NCBI GenBank assembly: GCA_019649035.1
Contig: BMAT01008184.1
Location: 152,290-197,428 of the forward strand
Reading direction: 5' to 3'
Length of the DNA stretch: 45,139 bases
From: Elysia marginata
Taxonomy: Eukaryota; Mollusca; Gastropoda; Plakobranchidae
Below, in pieces: positions 31,951 to 44,312 of the stretch. The notes under the pieces are model-generated. The model was given only the letters and a program-made list of their open reading frames with translations. It was not told where the DNA came from and did no database searches. The position numbers were made by a program, and so were the translations under genes. Every line of letters starts with the position of its first letter. Positions within the stretch are counted from its first letter, which is position 1.

Positions 31951-33396
31951 TACGCGCAGAAGTATGAGATAATTACATGGAGAGTTAAGAGGATGAGAAA
32001 TAGTAACAGGGAGAGAGAAAAATATAAAGAAAAGGTCAGGATTATTTTGGGTTGACGGTTAAAAAAGAACTGGCATTTGAGAAAAAGGGACATTTGTAAT
32101 AAGATACAAATTAATCAGTTCAAAGGTGGCCTGATACATTAAATGTGCAGTTACGTGAGCTCATGAAGTAAAGAAAGGCAACTTTTGTCCACTCTCTTAC
32201 CTGGCCAGGACAAAAACACCCCAGCTAATTGATATAATTGCATACAGTTATCTGCTGAGAGTGATTTTTTCCTTCATTTTACCATAGCCTCATTGGATTA
32301 TACCCCTTAATGTTCTCTGACCCTATTAACTCTATCTATGTCCATTATGAATATAGGATGTTGATCACACCCAGTCACAATATATCTCGATATTAGTTTA
32401 GCTGTCCTTAAAAGACTTTTTGACAATGCAACCCTTCCATCCACCCCTAAAAAATAAATAATTTGACTAAAAAAAACAGCATAGAGCTGTTATCTAATTA
32501 GCTTAGGATTTTTTTTTAGATGGACAGTTGAGACTAAGTCAAGGCTATATGTGTGACTGGACTTCTGAGCAATTTATACTTTCTCCACACCCATTTCTGC
32601 TTGTAATACTTTACTATGTAAGTCATTTACATTTGTTATTTTTGTGTATTTCTATTTTTTTTCCACTGATATTCCAGATTTTGGATACTACCTGTTGGTT
32701 GAGTTTTTATTTATTCTTTTTTTTATTGAACCTGAGTTTTTTTTTACTGTATTTTGAACTTGGTACAGTTTGTGCTTTCTATTCAAGTGCTTTCATCAAT
32801 TTAGTATTATTTCTTGCTTTTTCTTGGTAATCCAACAATACTTGTTTATTTCGTTGCCATGACTACACTATAAGAGAAATACAGGTGTAAAAGTTTTGTG
32901 TAAAATCACTGCTTCATCGTTTATGTTTTTTCTTATGGTGGACCTGGATGACTTTATGAAAATGAAATATTTACCATTGTGATTTTAAAAAATTTATTCT
33001 ATATATTTATTGTTTGCTTGATTTTTTTTTGTCTTTAAAGATAACTACTTCTTATACTTGTTTCAAAAACCAATACACTCTCATCCTGCTATACTGAAAG
33101 TTGTTAAAAATTTTCCTTGCTAGTCACAAGTTGTTAGAATCATTTTACTCTCTCATGCTTATTGTACATCCTGAAAAAGGGGTGAAATTTGTGCCTCTGC
33201 CCAGCCTATTCAGTGTGTCAAGTGTAAACTGTTCACAAGGCAGAGCACCTGACCACCTGGGCCTGGTCACTAACCATGCCTGATTCTATCATTTTCAAGG
33301 ACTCAAACAACTAAGGATATAAAAAGTAGTAAAACCACCCTTATTAACTGACCATTCACTGACAGCCGTCACTAGTACCGCTGCCTCACAATCCCA
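31951..33396. other. Non-coding stretch with long T runs
   Basis: No gene recognised. The 100-codon frame at 32528-32830 is hydrophobic only because the DNA is T-rich. Confidence 0.4.
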
Positions 33397-33634
33397 CTAC
33401 CTAACCTTTTATGCTATTAGCCTTATACCACTGTCAACACCCTCTAGCTTCTTTCCACAAATTGACGGTCTGCTTTCATTGATGCTTGGTTTGGCAGTAC
33501 TATCGTTTCTCATTACTACCTATCCTTTTAGGCCATTAGCCTTATATCACTGTCAACACCTTCTGGCTTCTTTCCTCAAATTAATGGTCTGTTTTCATTG
33601 ACGCATGGTTTGACAGTACTATCAATACTCTTCA
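33397..33634. repeat. Tandem duplication, 119-bp unit, two copies
   Basis: Copies 33397-33515 and 33516-33634 share CTACCTA.CCTTTTA, ATTAGCCTTATA.CACTGTC, TGGTCTG/CGGTCTG, TTTCATTGA.GC.TGGTTTG and CAGTACTATC. They are about 85% identical by eye. Confidence 0.8.
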
Positions 33635-35326
33635 CATGGTCAATATCCCTCTCTTGGGCCAAGGGGATGGTGGGAAAGATGTGCAGATCGTTGTTTCGCT
33701 CAAAGTGATTTAGCTGCATGGTTTTCATGCAGACAAAGATTCAGAACTTATGTTGATTAGCTATAGTCAACATTTGACTCCTGCAAATGGACATGGATTA
33801 AAATATGTTTCTTGATTGGGTAAAAAAAATGGTAAAAGATTCAGGCAATAAGAAATATTTTATTCAATTCAAATTTTATTAAACAAAATGAAACAATCAT
33901 NNNCTCTAGCTAAAATTATACGCTTTTTTTAAAGTATTAAACTAGAACTTTTATTTGTTGAATATTTTCTATCTATTTGTTTATATTATATTTTAACTGC
34001 CATTATTTTAAGAACAAATTTTGCATCAATTTTTTTGCATTTGTTTCAACTCTTTTGTGGTACCATTTGCTATATCTTCACCCTCTCACCACCTTGAAGA
34101 TACAACAAAGTTTTACTGTAGGGTTGTAAGGTTGAAGGCATTTCTTGCAAGTTTTGCAAAGTTGCTTTAAGTTATTATTCTTTTGGCAAAATTGTGATGG
34201 CTGAGCATGAAGTTGGCTTAGTTTTTTTGTTGTTTTTTATTATATAGGTGTTGTATTTCAATAAACTTGCTTTTGTACAACATAGATCTGTGTATCTATT
34301 TTTGTTTAATGCTGTTAATGTGATGGTTCTGGTTCTGGCTGAAAATTTCTAAAATTTATAAACGTTAATTTTTTAATTCAAATAGGATTGTAGTCCTGAA
34401 AAACCAGGATTAGGTGGAACAGATTTCTGCTAAGATTCAGTGATCCATTCATAATGTTATTGTTACATTCTAAAAATATTAAACCAAGCAGAATAATTTT
34501 ATGATCACACAAAAAGAGATCCACCTAAAGATTTCATTTCTTCCCCAGTTTTTCAATGTATCCATATAACCCTTAATCCAATAATTTGGCTGCAGGGATT
34601 CATGCTTGAAAGGGTTAAATTTAACAGGCACGAAACATGATCATGTGTAAAGTAAACAAAACACTGACAGAGTAACTAAGTTATCTAGCCCTCTGAAACC
34701 AGAGCACATAACATCCATGCCCCTCACAGATTTTTAGTTTTAGGTAAAGGTCAGTTAGAGTTTTAGTTCAATGGACACAACACAACCTAAAGCCCCTAGA
34801 CTATAGTTGACCTTGGATTCAACAGACCTTTGCATTCAACAAATTGCAATAAAGTCCCTATTTTCTCCTCAGTTCATAAATTTACTTTTATCGAACAAAA
34901 TTCAAATCCACCTTGTTCTAAAAAAAAAAACTGGGAACAAAACTGAAACTAATAATGGGTCTTTTCTTTGTCAGCTGTTCTGTTATGTTTGTCCGATTCT
35001 CAGCAACACAGCTAGTGTCAGTGAGAGACAAAGATAAACATATAACAATCAATTAGCATTAATGGAAAAAATGATATTCTTGCAAAACCTTTAAAGTCTT
35101 TTGATCATTTGATTCCACGGTGGTTGCCTCCACTATTTTTTCTGATTTCTAGATCTATAATTCATATGAGGCATACCTTAAATGTTATCGTTTGTTCTCT
35201 AAGGCTAAGTGTTGATGTGCTTTTGGATTTAAATGGTTGCCTTCGGTGCGATTTGGATCTTCCCGTTCAAGTTAGCGAGTCGCTAAGAGAAGCTAAGCAA
35301 GGACCTTTGCCATGAAACTCCTTTTT
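33635..35326. other. Non-coding stretch with a 3-N gap
   Basis: Contains NNN at 33901-33903. No gene, RNA or repeat recognised. Confidence 0.4.
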
Positions 35327-35490
35327 TAAGGAGTGTAGTGGCGACATGGTATAAGCTATGTTTCTCTAAGTGGCAAGGCGGAGGGTGCCGAGGTTGAAGG
35401 TTCGAATCATACTTAAGGCAGACATTTTGGGCACTAAAAAGCCCACTTCTCTCAGCTGCTAATTTCATACCGTTAAAACCTTTAAATCAG
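35327..35490 (+). mobile_element. tRNA-derived SINE, second family, copy 2
   Basis: Has TAGTGGCGACATGGTATAAG, an A-box-like TGGCAAGGCGGAGGG at 35371 and a B-box GGTTCGAATC at 35399-35408. GGCAGACATTTTGGGCACT and ATTTCATACCGTTAAAACC follow. It is homologous along its length to 14030-14215 in inverted orientation. Confidence 0.6.
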
Positions 35491-36301
35491 TAGGTTATGG
35501 TAGAATGATCATTACCGCCTAAAATATTTTAACTCAGAAATTCGCTTGCACCAAAGAGCATCTACAGCTTTATAAATAGTAACTTCCATGGAGCCTACAT
35601 GAGGCTTTGGGCTTTTTAAAGGTAACTGGATAGGCCGCGTCTTCTACGGTGACACTCAGTGTAAAGAGCTAATTTCTCTTGTGTTAGCTTAAGCCTTGAC
35701 ACTTTTAGATAATGAATGGCTTTAAAAAAAAAAAACCAGTCATCTCAAGACAATAAATGTTATACTGGACAGGTCTTCAAGAATACTTTATAACAATAAA
35801 GTTTTTATTAAATGTAATTCTATCAATAGGTCTGATGATAGATTTTTTAACTATAAAAGTTTTAATGCTTTTATTAACAGCAGTTTCATCAAGCTCATTT
35901 TGTTTGGTGGAACTTATTTTTTTCATTGCAATCCACCTTCAATATAAATTACCACTAAATCTTTCAAATATTATTTCCCTCAATTTACTGTCATCAGACT
36001 CATTCAAAACAGCAGTAGGATAAAATAGTACACAAAAAACAAAAAACAAAAACAAATGAAGCTGGAAAAAAAATTTAATAAATGACAAGAATTGTTCATT
36101 GCAGACCAACAAAATAATACCAACACCAGTGCAATAAATGTACTATTTGCATCAGGACGCATGCTTCAAAATTTACTCTCACTTATTCATACACGCTCAA
36201 ATCAAAACATACATGTATTTCAAAATGATATTTCACATCTGATTGATGCTCATTCCACATATATTCAATATCTTTCTGCCTACATTTTAGCTGTAAACAA
36301 A

Positions 36302-36459
36302 TACAGTGGAATCCACTTGAAGTCAACACTTCGAAGGGAAATTCTTGCTTAAGCCAACTCTATTTGGCATTCGGCTTTTGCATTTCTTTCTTGTCAACTT
36401 TCACTAAAGTCAACACATTTTTTCAGTAGCGGGATGTTAACTTTATCAGGATTTCACTA
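36302..36459. mobile_element. Pogo-like MITE, TACAGTGGAATCC family, copy 3
   Basis: Left TACAGTGGAATCCACTTGAA then GTCAACAC; right GTTAACTTTATCAGGATTTC then ACTA, a decayed inverted end. 158 bp, similar in size to the copy at 15047. Confidence 0.6.
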
Positions 36460-37431
36460 ATAACTGGAAATAAATAATTACATTAAAAGCTAAAGCATCT
36501 TGTTTCATAAATAACCTTAACCCATGTACAATTTTTGTGTCGATTCAAACATGAGACTTTACTAAAGCATGCCCATTATTGGGACTGAAAATCACTACTT
36601 TGTTGCTTTGAACAGACAAAAACCCTTATTCTGATTAAGCAAATTGAGAATTTTTCACACTGCCTGTACCTCAAACAATCTTGAACAATGTTTCAATTTA
36701 ATATTGAACCAGACCTGAGGGATGTCACACCGATACATTAAAATGAAAAAGAAAAGCTCTCTGGTCAATTTTACTACAGGGGTATATCATTTTTAAAAAA
36801 CCTGGCACTTTGTTTAACATAGATATACAAAATATGGATGTTGGGGGCACTGAATTGTCATTGTTTATGGGATCAAAATTGTTCAAAGTCATGTACTCAA
36901 TCAGTTTCTCAGGCTTAAAAAAAAAGGAATATAACTGGCATCCCTGTTACTTTTATTTCTCCACACATCCAATTTTATACAATTAAACAATAAGAAACAA
37001 TAGGCTTCCTGTTAAATACCAAATTCATTCTGGTTCATAGGTGGTCTACTAAGGTAGCATAAACTGCTGTGGATCATTAGTGTGATTGGAATGGTTAAAG
37101 TAAAAATTTCTGACAGAAATAGAAAATGCGGTCACAGCCACAATCTGACAATGCATGCCTACCTCTATCACTGTCTTCCTTTCTGTTTCTAGACACATGT
37201 ATTGCCCTTATCTTTTTAATAATAGACATGCATCACATCTCCTTTATTTATGCTGTTCTTTATTCTGCATCAGTCTCCACTTTATACAGGTTAACTTCTC
37301 ATTTTATGAAGTTTCTCAGTTTCAGTGGCTTTGAATTTACAAGAAGTTTGTGGTCACAAGAAAATGATTAATCAGTAATGCACAATAGCAGTGGCATTGT
37401 ATGCAGTGGCCCTTCAGTTTGTTGACATGGT

Positions 37432-37779
37432 GAATTTAGTATTTCCTAGTATGTTCTTGGGAGGAAGTAAATTCTCTTGAAGTAATTACATTGTGGTTCA
37501 ATATAATCTTTTTCATCTATTTTTAAATCTCCAGACATGATTGGTAAGATAGAGGTGGCCAAATGAGATCTCATCACTGATCTCATCACTGAAATTAATT
37601 GAAAGTTTTGATAATTTAAAAAAAATGGAAATTAAAAAAAAATTGAAATGATTATTTTTTGTGGTAAAACATACGGCATGCCCACAGAGTTAGTAGATCC
37701 AGAGAGATATTGAACCACAATATAATTACTTCAAGAGAATTTACTTCCTCCCAAGAACATACTATGAAATACTAAATTC
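37432..37779. repeat. Long inverted repeat: two 73-bp arms, 97% complementary, 202-nt loop
   Basis: Arms 37432-37504 and 37707-37779 match at 71 of 73 positions. The shared sequence begins GAATTTAGTATTTC and includes GTTCTTGGGAGGAAG and TTGTGGTTCAATAT. The loop holds a direct GATCTCATCACT doublet and A-rich sequence. Confidence 0.95.
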
Positions 37780-40700
37780 AGCTCACAGTTAACAGAGAAA
37801 ATGTGTAATGACCAATCTCATTCTAGGAAACTTGCAACAACAAAAAAATTCCAAGATTACATTTTCACTCCTTTTCTTAGTATTTGTTGAAAAAAAAAAC
37901 CTCAATAACTTTTCATAGAATAATAACTGGAAACAAATTCCATCATTATGAAACTTTAAGATATGGCAATGTTTGTAATGTCATTGACTTTCAATCTGAA
38001 AATTGTGATACACAGCATGGTTTGACTTGTTCCAGAAGAATGCCGTCAGTGAGTATTATACTTTCAATTCTTAAGAAATCTATTTTGACCACAAAAAAAA
38101 AACATACGCAAGGAAATTTTTAAATCACCATAACACTGTCAAATCAGCAGAAAAAATAACATTTTTTGTTTCATAAACATAGATACATTTTTTTAGAAAT
38201 TGCACTACATGATACTTAAACCAGGTGACAGCATAGTAATATTCTCCCATTAACTATGTATTAAACATCAAAATCATTTTTAGAAACTGCAAAGCAATTA
38301 TCTTGTCTAACCAACCAATCACTCTCAAAAACATAGGCTAGTGATACGGGTCAGTTTATAACTTATTAACAAATAACATACTGTTATTAGTCTTTCATAT
38401 AAAATGTCTTTCTTCAAACGCTTCCATAGGGGAGGAAAAAAGGAGCCATTAACTTATCACAAGCATTACATGATAAGTAAAATTCTTCATACAATTTATA
38501 TAACAAAAAGTAGTTTTTGATTTGTTTCTCATTTACCGTATTTACAACATCACGCAAAAGTACTGTAAGGGACACAAGAAAAGTAAACAAACTGAGAAAG
38601 TTTACTTAATTTTCTTTCCTTCTCTAAGAAATGCTTAACAAATAATGCAGATAATTGCCTAAAATTGTATTTTTAGAAACATTCAATAAAAATAAAAACT
38701 TTGTACAAAACATTTCATAATTAATAAAAAAAAAAATCATTAAAACAATATGAGTACAGCCTACACACAATATTGAATATTTCTTATTGGCGATTTATGA
38801 AACTTGTATCTTCTCAAATCTAGTAGGGTCTGTCAAACTCTTCGGTGTGTAAAAACAATGTTACATGTAAAATATTTTCACATGTTGAAATTACATAACC
38901 ATGTAAATAAAGAAATCTTCACCTTTCTCCCCTACATCAATTAGAGACAAAATAATGTTTTCTTTTGTTTCAAGACGAGATCCTAGTATTTCCAAATCAA
39001 GGAACTCTATATCATTTATCTTTATATATGTAAGCTTTGATTACCAAAACCATAAAATATTAGTACTTAACTTCACTGCAGGAGTTTAGTAACTCACTGC
39101 CTCCGTCCTTTTTGTATTTTTTACCAGGATTATTTGGGAGACAAAAATTAAATTCATATTTGATATAAAAATTTACTATTGTCTCCGAGCCTACCCATGG
39201 TGCATAAATTTGTTCTGTAACCAAGTATGGTTTAAGGATCAAGTGCCATGGGAATGGACCAGTTTACATGTGGTTGTAGCAGTAACTTGGGATTGTCACC
39301 ACGTATGGCACCTTGATAAAGTAGGTCATGGTAAATTGGTAAATGTCCATGCACTTGGTCACCCACCATATATGTTTATGGTACTAATTTATTGCTTTCT
39401 ACATCCATACACCTTACATGAACTCGGAGACAATCATTTAAACAGTGATGATTTTTGAAACAATGTTCTTTTGTCTACTATCTGAGACTGAGAGAAAATG
39501 ACAAGGGGATTTTCACTGGCTTTAGTTAAATTAGTTAAACACCCAGCAATTAGGATAAAAACTTTGAAAAAAAAAAGAATTTACTCTCTTACAAAAGCTC
39601 AAAATGCTAATATAAAAAAAGCCTGTCCAGTATGCTGAATACAAATAAACTTTTATCATTTCTCTTTCTCACATTTTATTTTTCTTTGTGACATACACAC
39701 TTCAAATACATGTACTTCCAGTTCCATAATCCTCTCAGCTTTTTCATATCACCAGGGTGGGAACTAATAAAAATGTAAAGTGATCTATTGGTAAATAATC
39801 AAACAGCCAAATTTTGAATATATAAGTTTGAGACAGGTGTCAAACTTAAATGAAGATGAATGCACTATGATGCTTCCCATATGTTAACATCATTTTACAA
39901 TAAATTGGCATAGAACTTCCCCTGGCAGCGACTACCTGTTATTTATATAACTTGATGCTACTGGCAGAAATATATTGCACATCAAACAACCCGTAGAGCC
40001 AAGATAAAAAAAAAACAAGCACACAGCCACTTAGAAATGAATATTCAAGGTAGGGTCGTTTTGGAAATGGAAAATGGGATGATAAAGTGTCTGGGGAAAA
40101 AAAAACTTAAAGCAAAAACCTGTTGATACATCTAGCATAATCCTTGTTAAATAAAAACATTCAAAATTAAGACATACAGAAATGCATTTTTCAGTTTCAC
40201 GTACATATTTTTTTTTTTAATTTACAAGAATTATTTAGCACCATAGAGGGGACAGTGGATCATAAAATAAGATAAATAAATACCAGTATTCAGTCCATGT
40301 TGCTGTAAAAAAATGTCTTAAACCTGATCCTAAGGAATACAACATATTTTTCAAACAGAAAACCTAAAATTAAAAAAAAAATTTAACATGAAAAAATATC
40401 TTCACTCAATAATTGCTAAAAAAATGTTAACTAAGGTTTAATGGAAGCAGAAGCAAACACATCTCTTTGAGAGATATTTGATATCATTTTGCACACATTA
40501 TGTGATTTGAAGTTCAAAAGATGTAGAAGCCATCTTTTCCTCTTGGTAATATTAAAAAAATTCATATCACAGTACAGACCTTTACATATACATTGTACGA
40601 GCTGTACTGCTGAGTTGGACATCAGAAAATAGAAATTTGATTTTACAGAAATAAACAGAGTTCATTTTTCTGTTTTTATACAAAGTCAAATCATCAAAAT

Positions 40701-41485
40701 CTGATACATTTTTAAGGAAACTCAGTAAAATGCATCCTGCTCACTCTGATTACAAGTCAAAAGTTGCATCAAAATCCGCATCAGAGTACACCAGCTTCCA
40801 AGCTGTGAGTGACTTTTGTCAGGATTTATAAACCTGAACTGTTTACAGTCACTGGGGGTACTGAATTTACAAATTTGTATCAATAGGAGTAAAGCTAGAT
40901 CAGTTCACCATATTTCTATTTTTATGGTTTTCCTAATTTAACAGGAATCTGATTTAAGTACCGGGATACTATCACTTTATCCCTGTTATTTGAGGTTTCA
41001 ACAACATTAAGTGCCAATGGCTTATTGAACTAGGAACTCAGCTCCGCATAGAGAGATCTACAATTTCAACAGAAGACCTCTGACAGCAGTATACAGTTGT
41101 TTCAATACCTTGCGCCCAACCTGTCTCAGAGCATTCAAACTATTGGTCCTTTCAAATGACAGGTTTGCAAAGTTTTGGTGATGAACCAGTTCAATGGCTA
41201 TGATCCGTTTTTTTCCTTTCACACCATGACAAACCCATGTGAGAGCGTGTAGGTAAAAACAGACATAACAAGTGTTCACAGTCTCTGGTCTAGGAACCGT
41301 ACTTGATATATGTTAAGCATATGTGTCATTGAAAGGACTGTTGAAATATATACCATAAGCGAAGAAAAATTTTTTATCAAAATGTGGCATAATATATTTT
41401 CTGTGGTAAGGCAACGTTTCATTGGTGTTCTGTTTTTGAACTGTTAATAAATTATGTTTGAAAGAATAAACCGACCGCGCAAATG
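37780..41485. other. Sequence downstream of the Lys-rich gene, A-run rich on + strand
   Basis: May include the long 3' UTR of the - strand gene. AATAAA on that strand occurs, for example, at 39675-39680 (TTTATT on +), but I cannot choose the true end. No ORF here is convincing. Confidence 0.35.
39178..39434. repeat. 257-bp segment bounded by a perfect 12-bp inverted repeat
   Basis: ATTGTCTCCGAG (39178-39189) and CTCGGAGACAAT (39423-39434). The interior is richer in GG/CC than its surroundings and has several short inverted words (CAAGTGCCATGG, CCATGCACTTGG). Possible small MITE or structured RNA. Confidence 0.4.
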
Positions 41486-41707
41486 CTATAAAGTTTCATA
41501 ATCTCCACCAGCTCCTCCGAGGAATGCCTCCAAGTCCTTGTCATAGCCCGACTCTCCCTCTGGAGTCTTCTTTTTCTTCTTCTTCTTTTCTTTCTTTGAA
41601 GACAAACTGCTTCCTTCTTTGTCACTCTTGCTCGTTTTTTCCTTGCCAGTTCCATCTTTGTCTTTCTCTTTCTTCTTCTTGTGCTTTTTGTCAGACTTCT
41701 CCTCATC
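41486..41707 (-). CDS. Lys-rich gene, last coding exon
   Basis: Begins after the acceptor TTGTTACAG (read on -) with DEEKSDKKHKKKK and ends with the stop after GGDYETL; 73 residues, phase 0. Confidence 0.72.
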   Translation of the reverse strand, partial: DEEKSDKKHKKKKEKDKDGTGKEKTSKSDKEGSSLSSKKEKKKKKKKTPEGESGYDKDLEAFLGGAGGDYETL

Positions 41708-44277
41708 CTGTAACAAGGTATAATTTTACTTGCAATCAAAGAAAAAATGTGTCTGCGCAAACTGTTCAGAAAATGCAGTTAAGACAAAAATAAAAAGTTT
41801 TGCTCTGAAAACTATTATCAGGGATGCAAGCAGCTCATGAGAAAAAAGCAGAAAATTTTTTTATGGAAGTTCCCAAGCGCGCGCTATTCCGATTACCAAA
41901 GCCAGCCTTTCAGTGTCTAGCAAAAACGATTTTGCCACCAGTTTGGTAAGAAACCCACTGATGTCTTTCTCCTTCATTTATTCTTTGAAATTGAAACACA
42001 ATGTGATGTTGTAGATTTCCAATCCAAGAACTTAATTTGGGCTAGATCTAGACTTGGAATGGCCACCATGATCATAATCTAGATTGTAAGTAAATGTTAC
42101 TAGAGTCTAGATCTAGATTTTCTAGTGTAAGCCAGTAAGGCTAAGTCAGTTAATGACTAGCTACACTTTTCTCTATGTCTAATCTAGATCTATAGAGAGA
42201 TATAATAGATCTGATCTAGATTTGAAGAGTCTAAGAGTTTAAGCCTCTAGCCTGGCACTTGCTTGAAAATTAAACAGATCTAGAAAGGTCAACGAGGTGC
42301 AGCAATCACAATATGAAATATCACTGAACAAGATCGCCCTTGGCTAAAAAAAAGGACGAAGTGCACAAGATTGCTCAGGGCTAGATCTAAATGTAATGTA
42401 AGAAAGGATTATTATAGAACTCTCAATGTTTTGAACAATCATAGAACCATGTGTTCGTATTATCGTAAGATCACTTTATTTACCACTAGGCCTAGAACTA
42501 CACGGAGTTACTAAAGATAAACAAGAAAAATTATTGGTAGCATACTTTCACTTTTGCTTTTATGCCCATTGGCCATTGTGTGGACAGTTTCGAACTCATC
42601 ACGAAAAAGAAATCGGGCGATGAGGTTACATACAAAATATAAACCAAAATCGACAAACGGATAAACAAAAAGAAATAACCGGTATCGCCATAGAATCGGA
42701 AAAAGGTTTGTAATTCGCTTCCAACTTTCCGGTCGTCTTTTCTCGGTTTTAGTTCTTACTTTAATAAGTTTATAATTTTTCCAACTTTTTTGTTGCTGAT
42801 TGTCTGGTTGAAGCAGGAATACAAAAATCGGAAAAAATCGGGGGAGAAACGAACAAATCGGAATTCCGATTAAAATCGGAAAACTTGCATCCCTGTATTA
42901 TAAAAAACTGAGGAGCTCTGTATTAAAAGGAATCAGAAAAACATTGGCTTGCAATAATAATAATAATAATAATAAAACAGTAGAACATGTCTACAGCAGG
43001 ATTTTTGGTCCTTAAAGAAAAATCCACTGTGGACATGTTCCTGCAATAGAAATGTAAAATGGAGTTATTGAAAAAATGAAGGAAAAAAAACGATTCCTCT
43101 TTGATGGCACTCCCACAGACAAGATTGTAACAAGATTCCCCACATCTTTCCTCCCCCTTCGTCATCCACAATCATCATTCACATTGTTTACCGATGTCTT
43201 AGAATTAGATAAACAATAAACGTTTCATGACGCTCTAGGCCTCCTCTCACTCCACTCAACATGCCAATAGACATACCACACTCAGCCACACTATCCTCCT
43301 AACACATTACATTGCACACTGACTTGTGAAATAGACAAACAAAGGCTAGGGCGAACTTTGCACTAGCTTGCAGTGCAACCCCAACCCAAGCCCATATTGA
43401 GCCTGTTTTGTTTACAGAAAGTCTCTTAATTTTTACTTTAATCTCTCTAAGTTATCTCTAGTTCTCCCTCTGTATCTATGTTCAGGCCTGTTCTTGTCCC
43501 ATTAAATCCATGCTCAGGTAATAGATTTTATATAGAGAAAAAATATGGAATTCCTCTGAGGCCCTGCCGTGGGGATGGGACCGCAGTAGCACGTGCTGCT
43601 TTAGTTGAGCACTAATGTAATAATAGTAGTAAAAAGAGACTTATAAAATTAATATAAGGCACAAAATCCAGAATAAAATGCTTTGAGCACTGGTACCAGT
43701 CAAACTCTGTTTCAATAGATTTAATTATTGTTCTCAAATGCACACCATTAAGGCAGAACTTTAAGTGCTACATGCTAAAGAAACAAAACAAAAAAATGTG
43801 ACTTACTTTTTCTTTGTTTTTCTTTTTCTTTTTTTCCTTTGCTGAAGTTTGCTCTGGAACATCCTCCTCAATGTCTGAACTAGCTTTCTCTGAAAAGAAA
43901 AAGTGAAAGAGTGTATATTCTTTCTGAAAAGTTTTTTATACTGAAATACATTGACTTCCTCCTTTAAATAAATTTCAAGCTCTCCAAGATAAAACAAATT
44001 CAGACTACATTGATTCCAACTCTAAAATGAGACTATTACCAAAAACTATCAAAATCTACAAGGATCACAGAAGGCCCTCTTGCCAATGGAAAAAAGTCAG
44101 CAATTATATTTTTCCCATGTCATTTGTGTACCGAGGAGCCAAAAAAAATTGGAATATTTGACACATCTAGCAACTACATTGGACACATATAAATGAGTAA
44201 AAGCTGTCATTTCTTTAAAAAGCTAGCAGTACTCTCATGGAATGTAAAGGCATGTAATATCATACTGTCAAAATAAT

Positions 44278-44312
<35 letters not shown>

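Noticed and set aside
32528-32830. 100-codon hydrophobic open frame
   Set aside because: Rich in Phe/Leu only because the DNA is T-rich; no start context, signal or domain pattern.
35399-35408. GGTTCGAATC as a true tRNA gene
   Set aside because: No acceptor-stem pairing seen, and the same sequence plus its flanks recurs at 14030-14215; it is a tRNA-derived SINE.
39210-39458. 82-codon open frame rich in His/Val/Trp
   Set aside because: Built from short repeated and inverted words in the 39178-39434 block; no family resemblance.
41452-41760. 102-codon Arg/Lys frame on the - strand
   Set aside because: Out-of-frame shadow of the last Lys-rich exon; the other frame joins both neighbouring exons in phase.
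43250-43632. Possible LINE 3' end (GGGGATGGGACCGCAGTAGC, then TAATAATAGTAG)
   Set aside because: The tail resembles LINE 3' ends, but no coding part or second copy is visible in the window.
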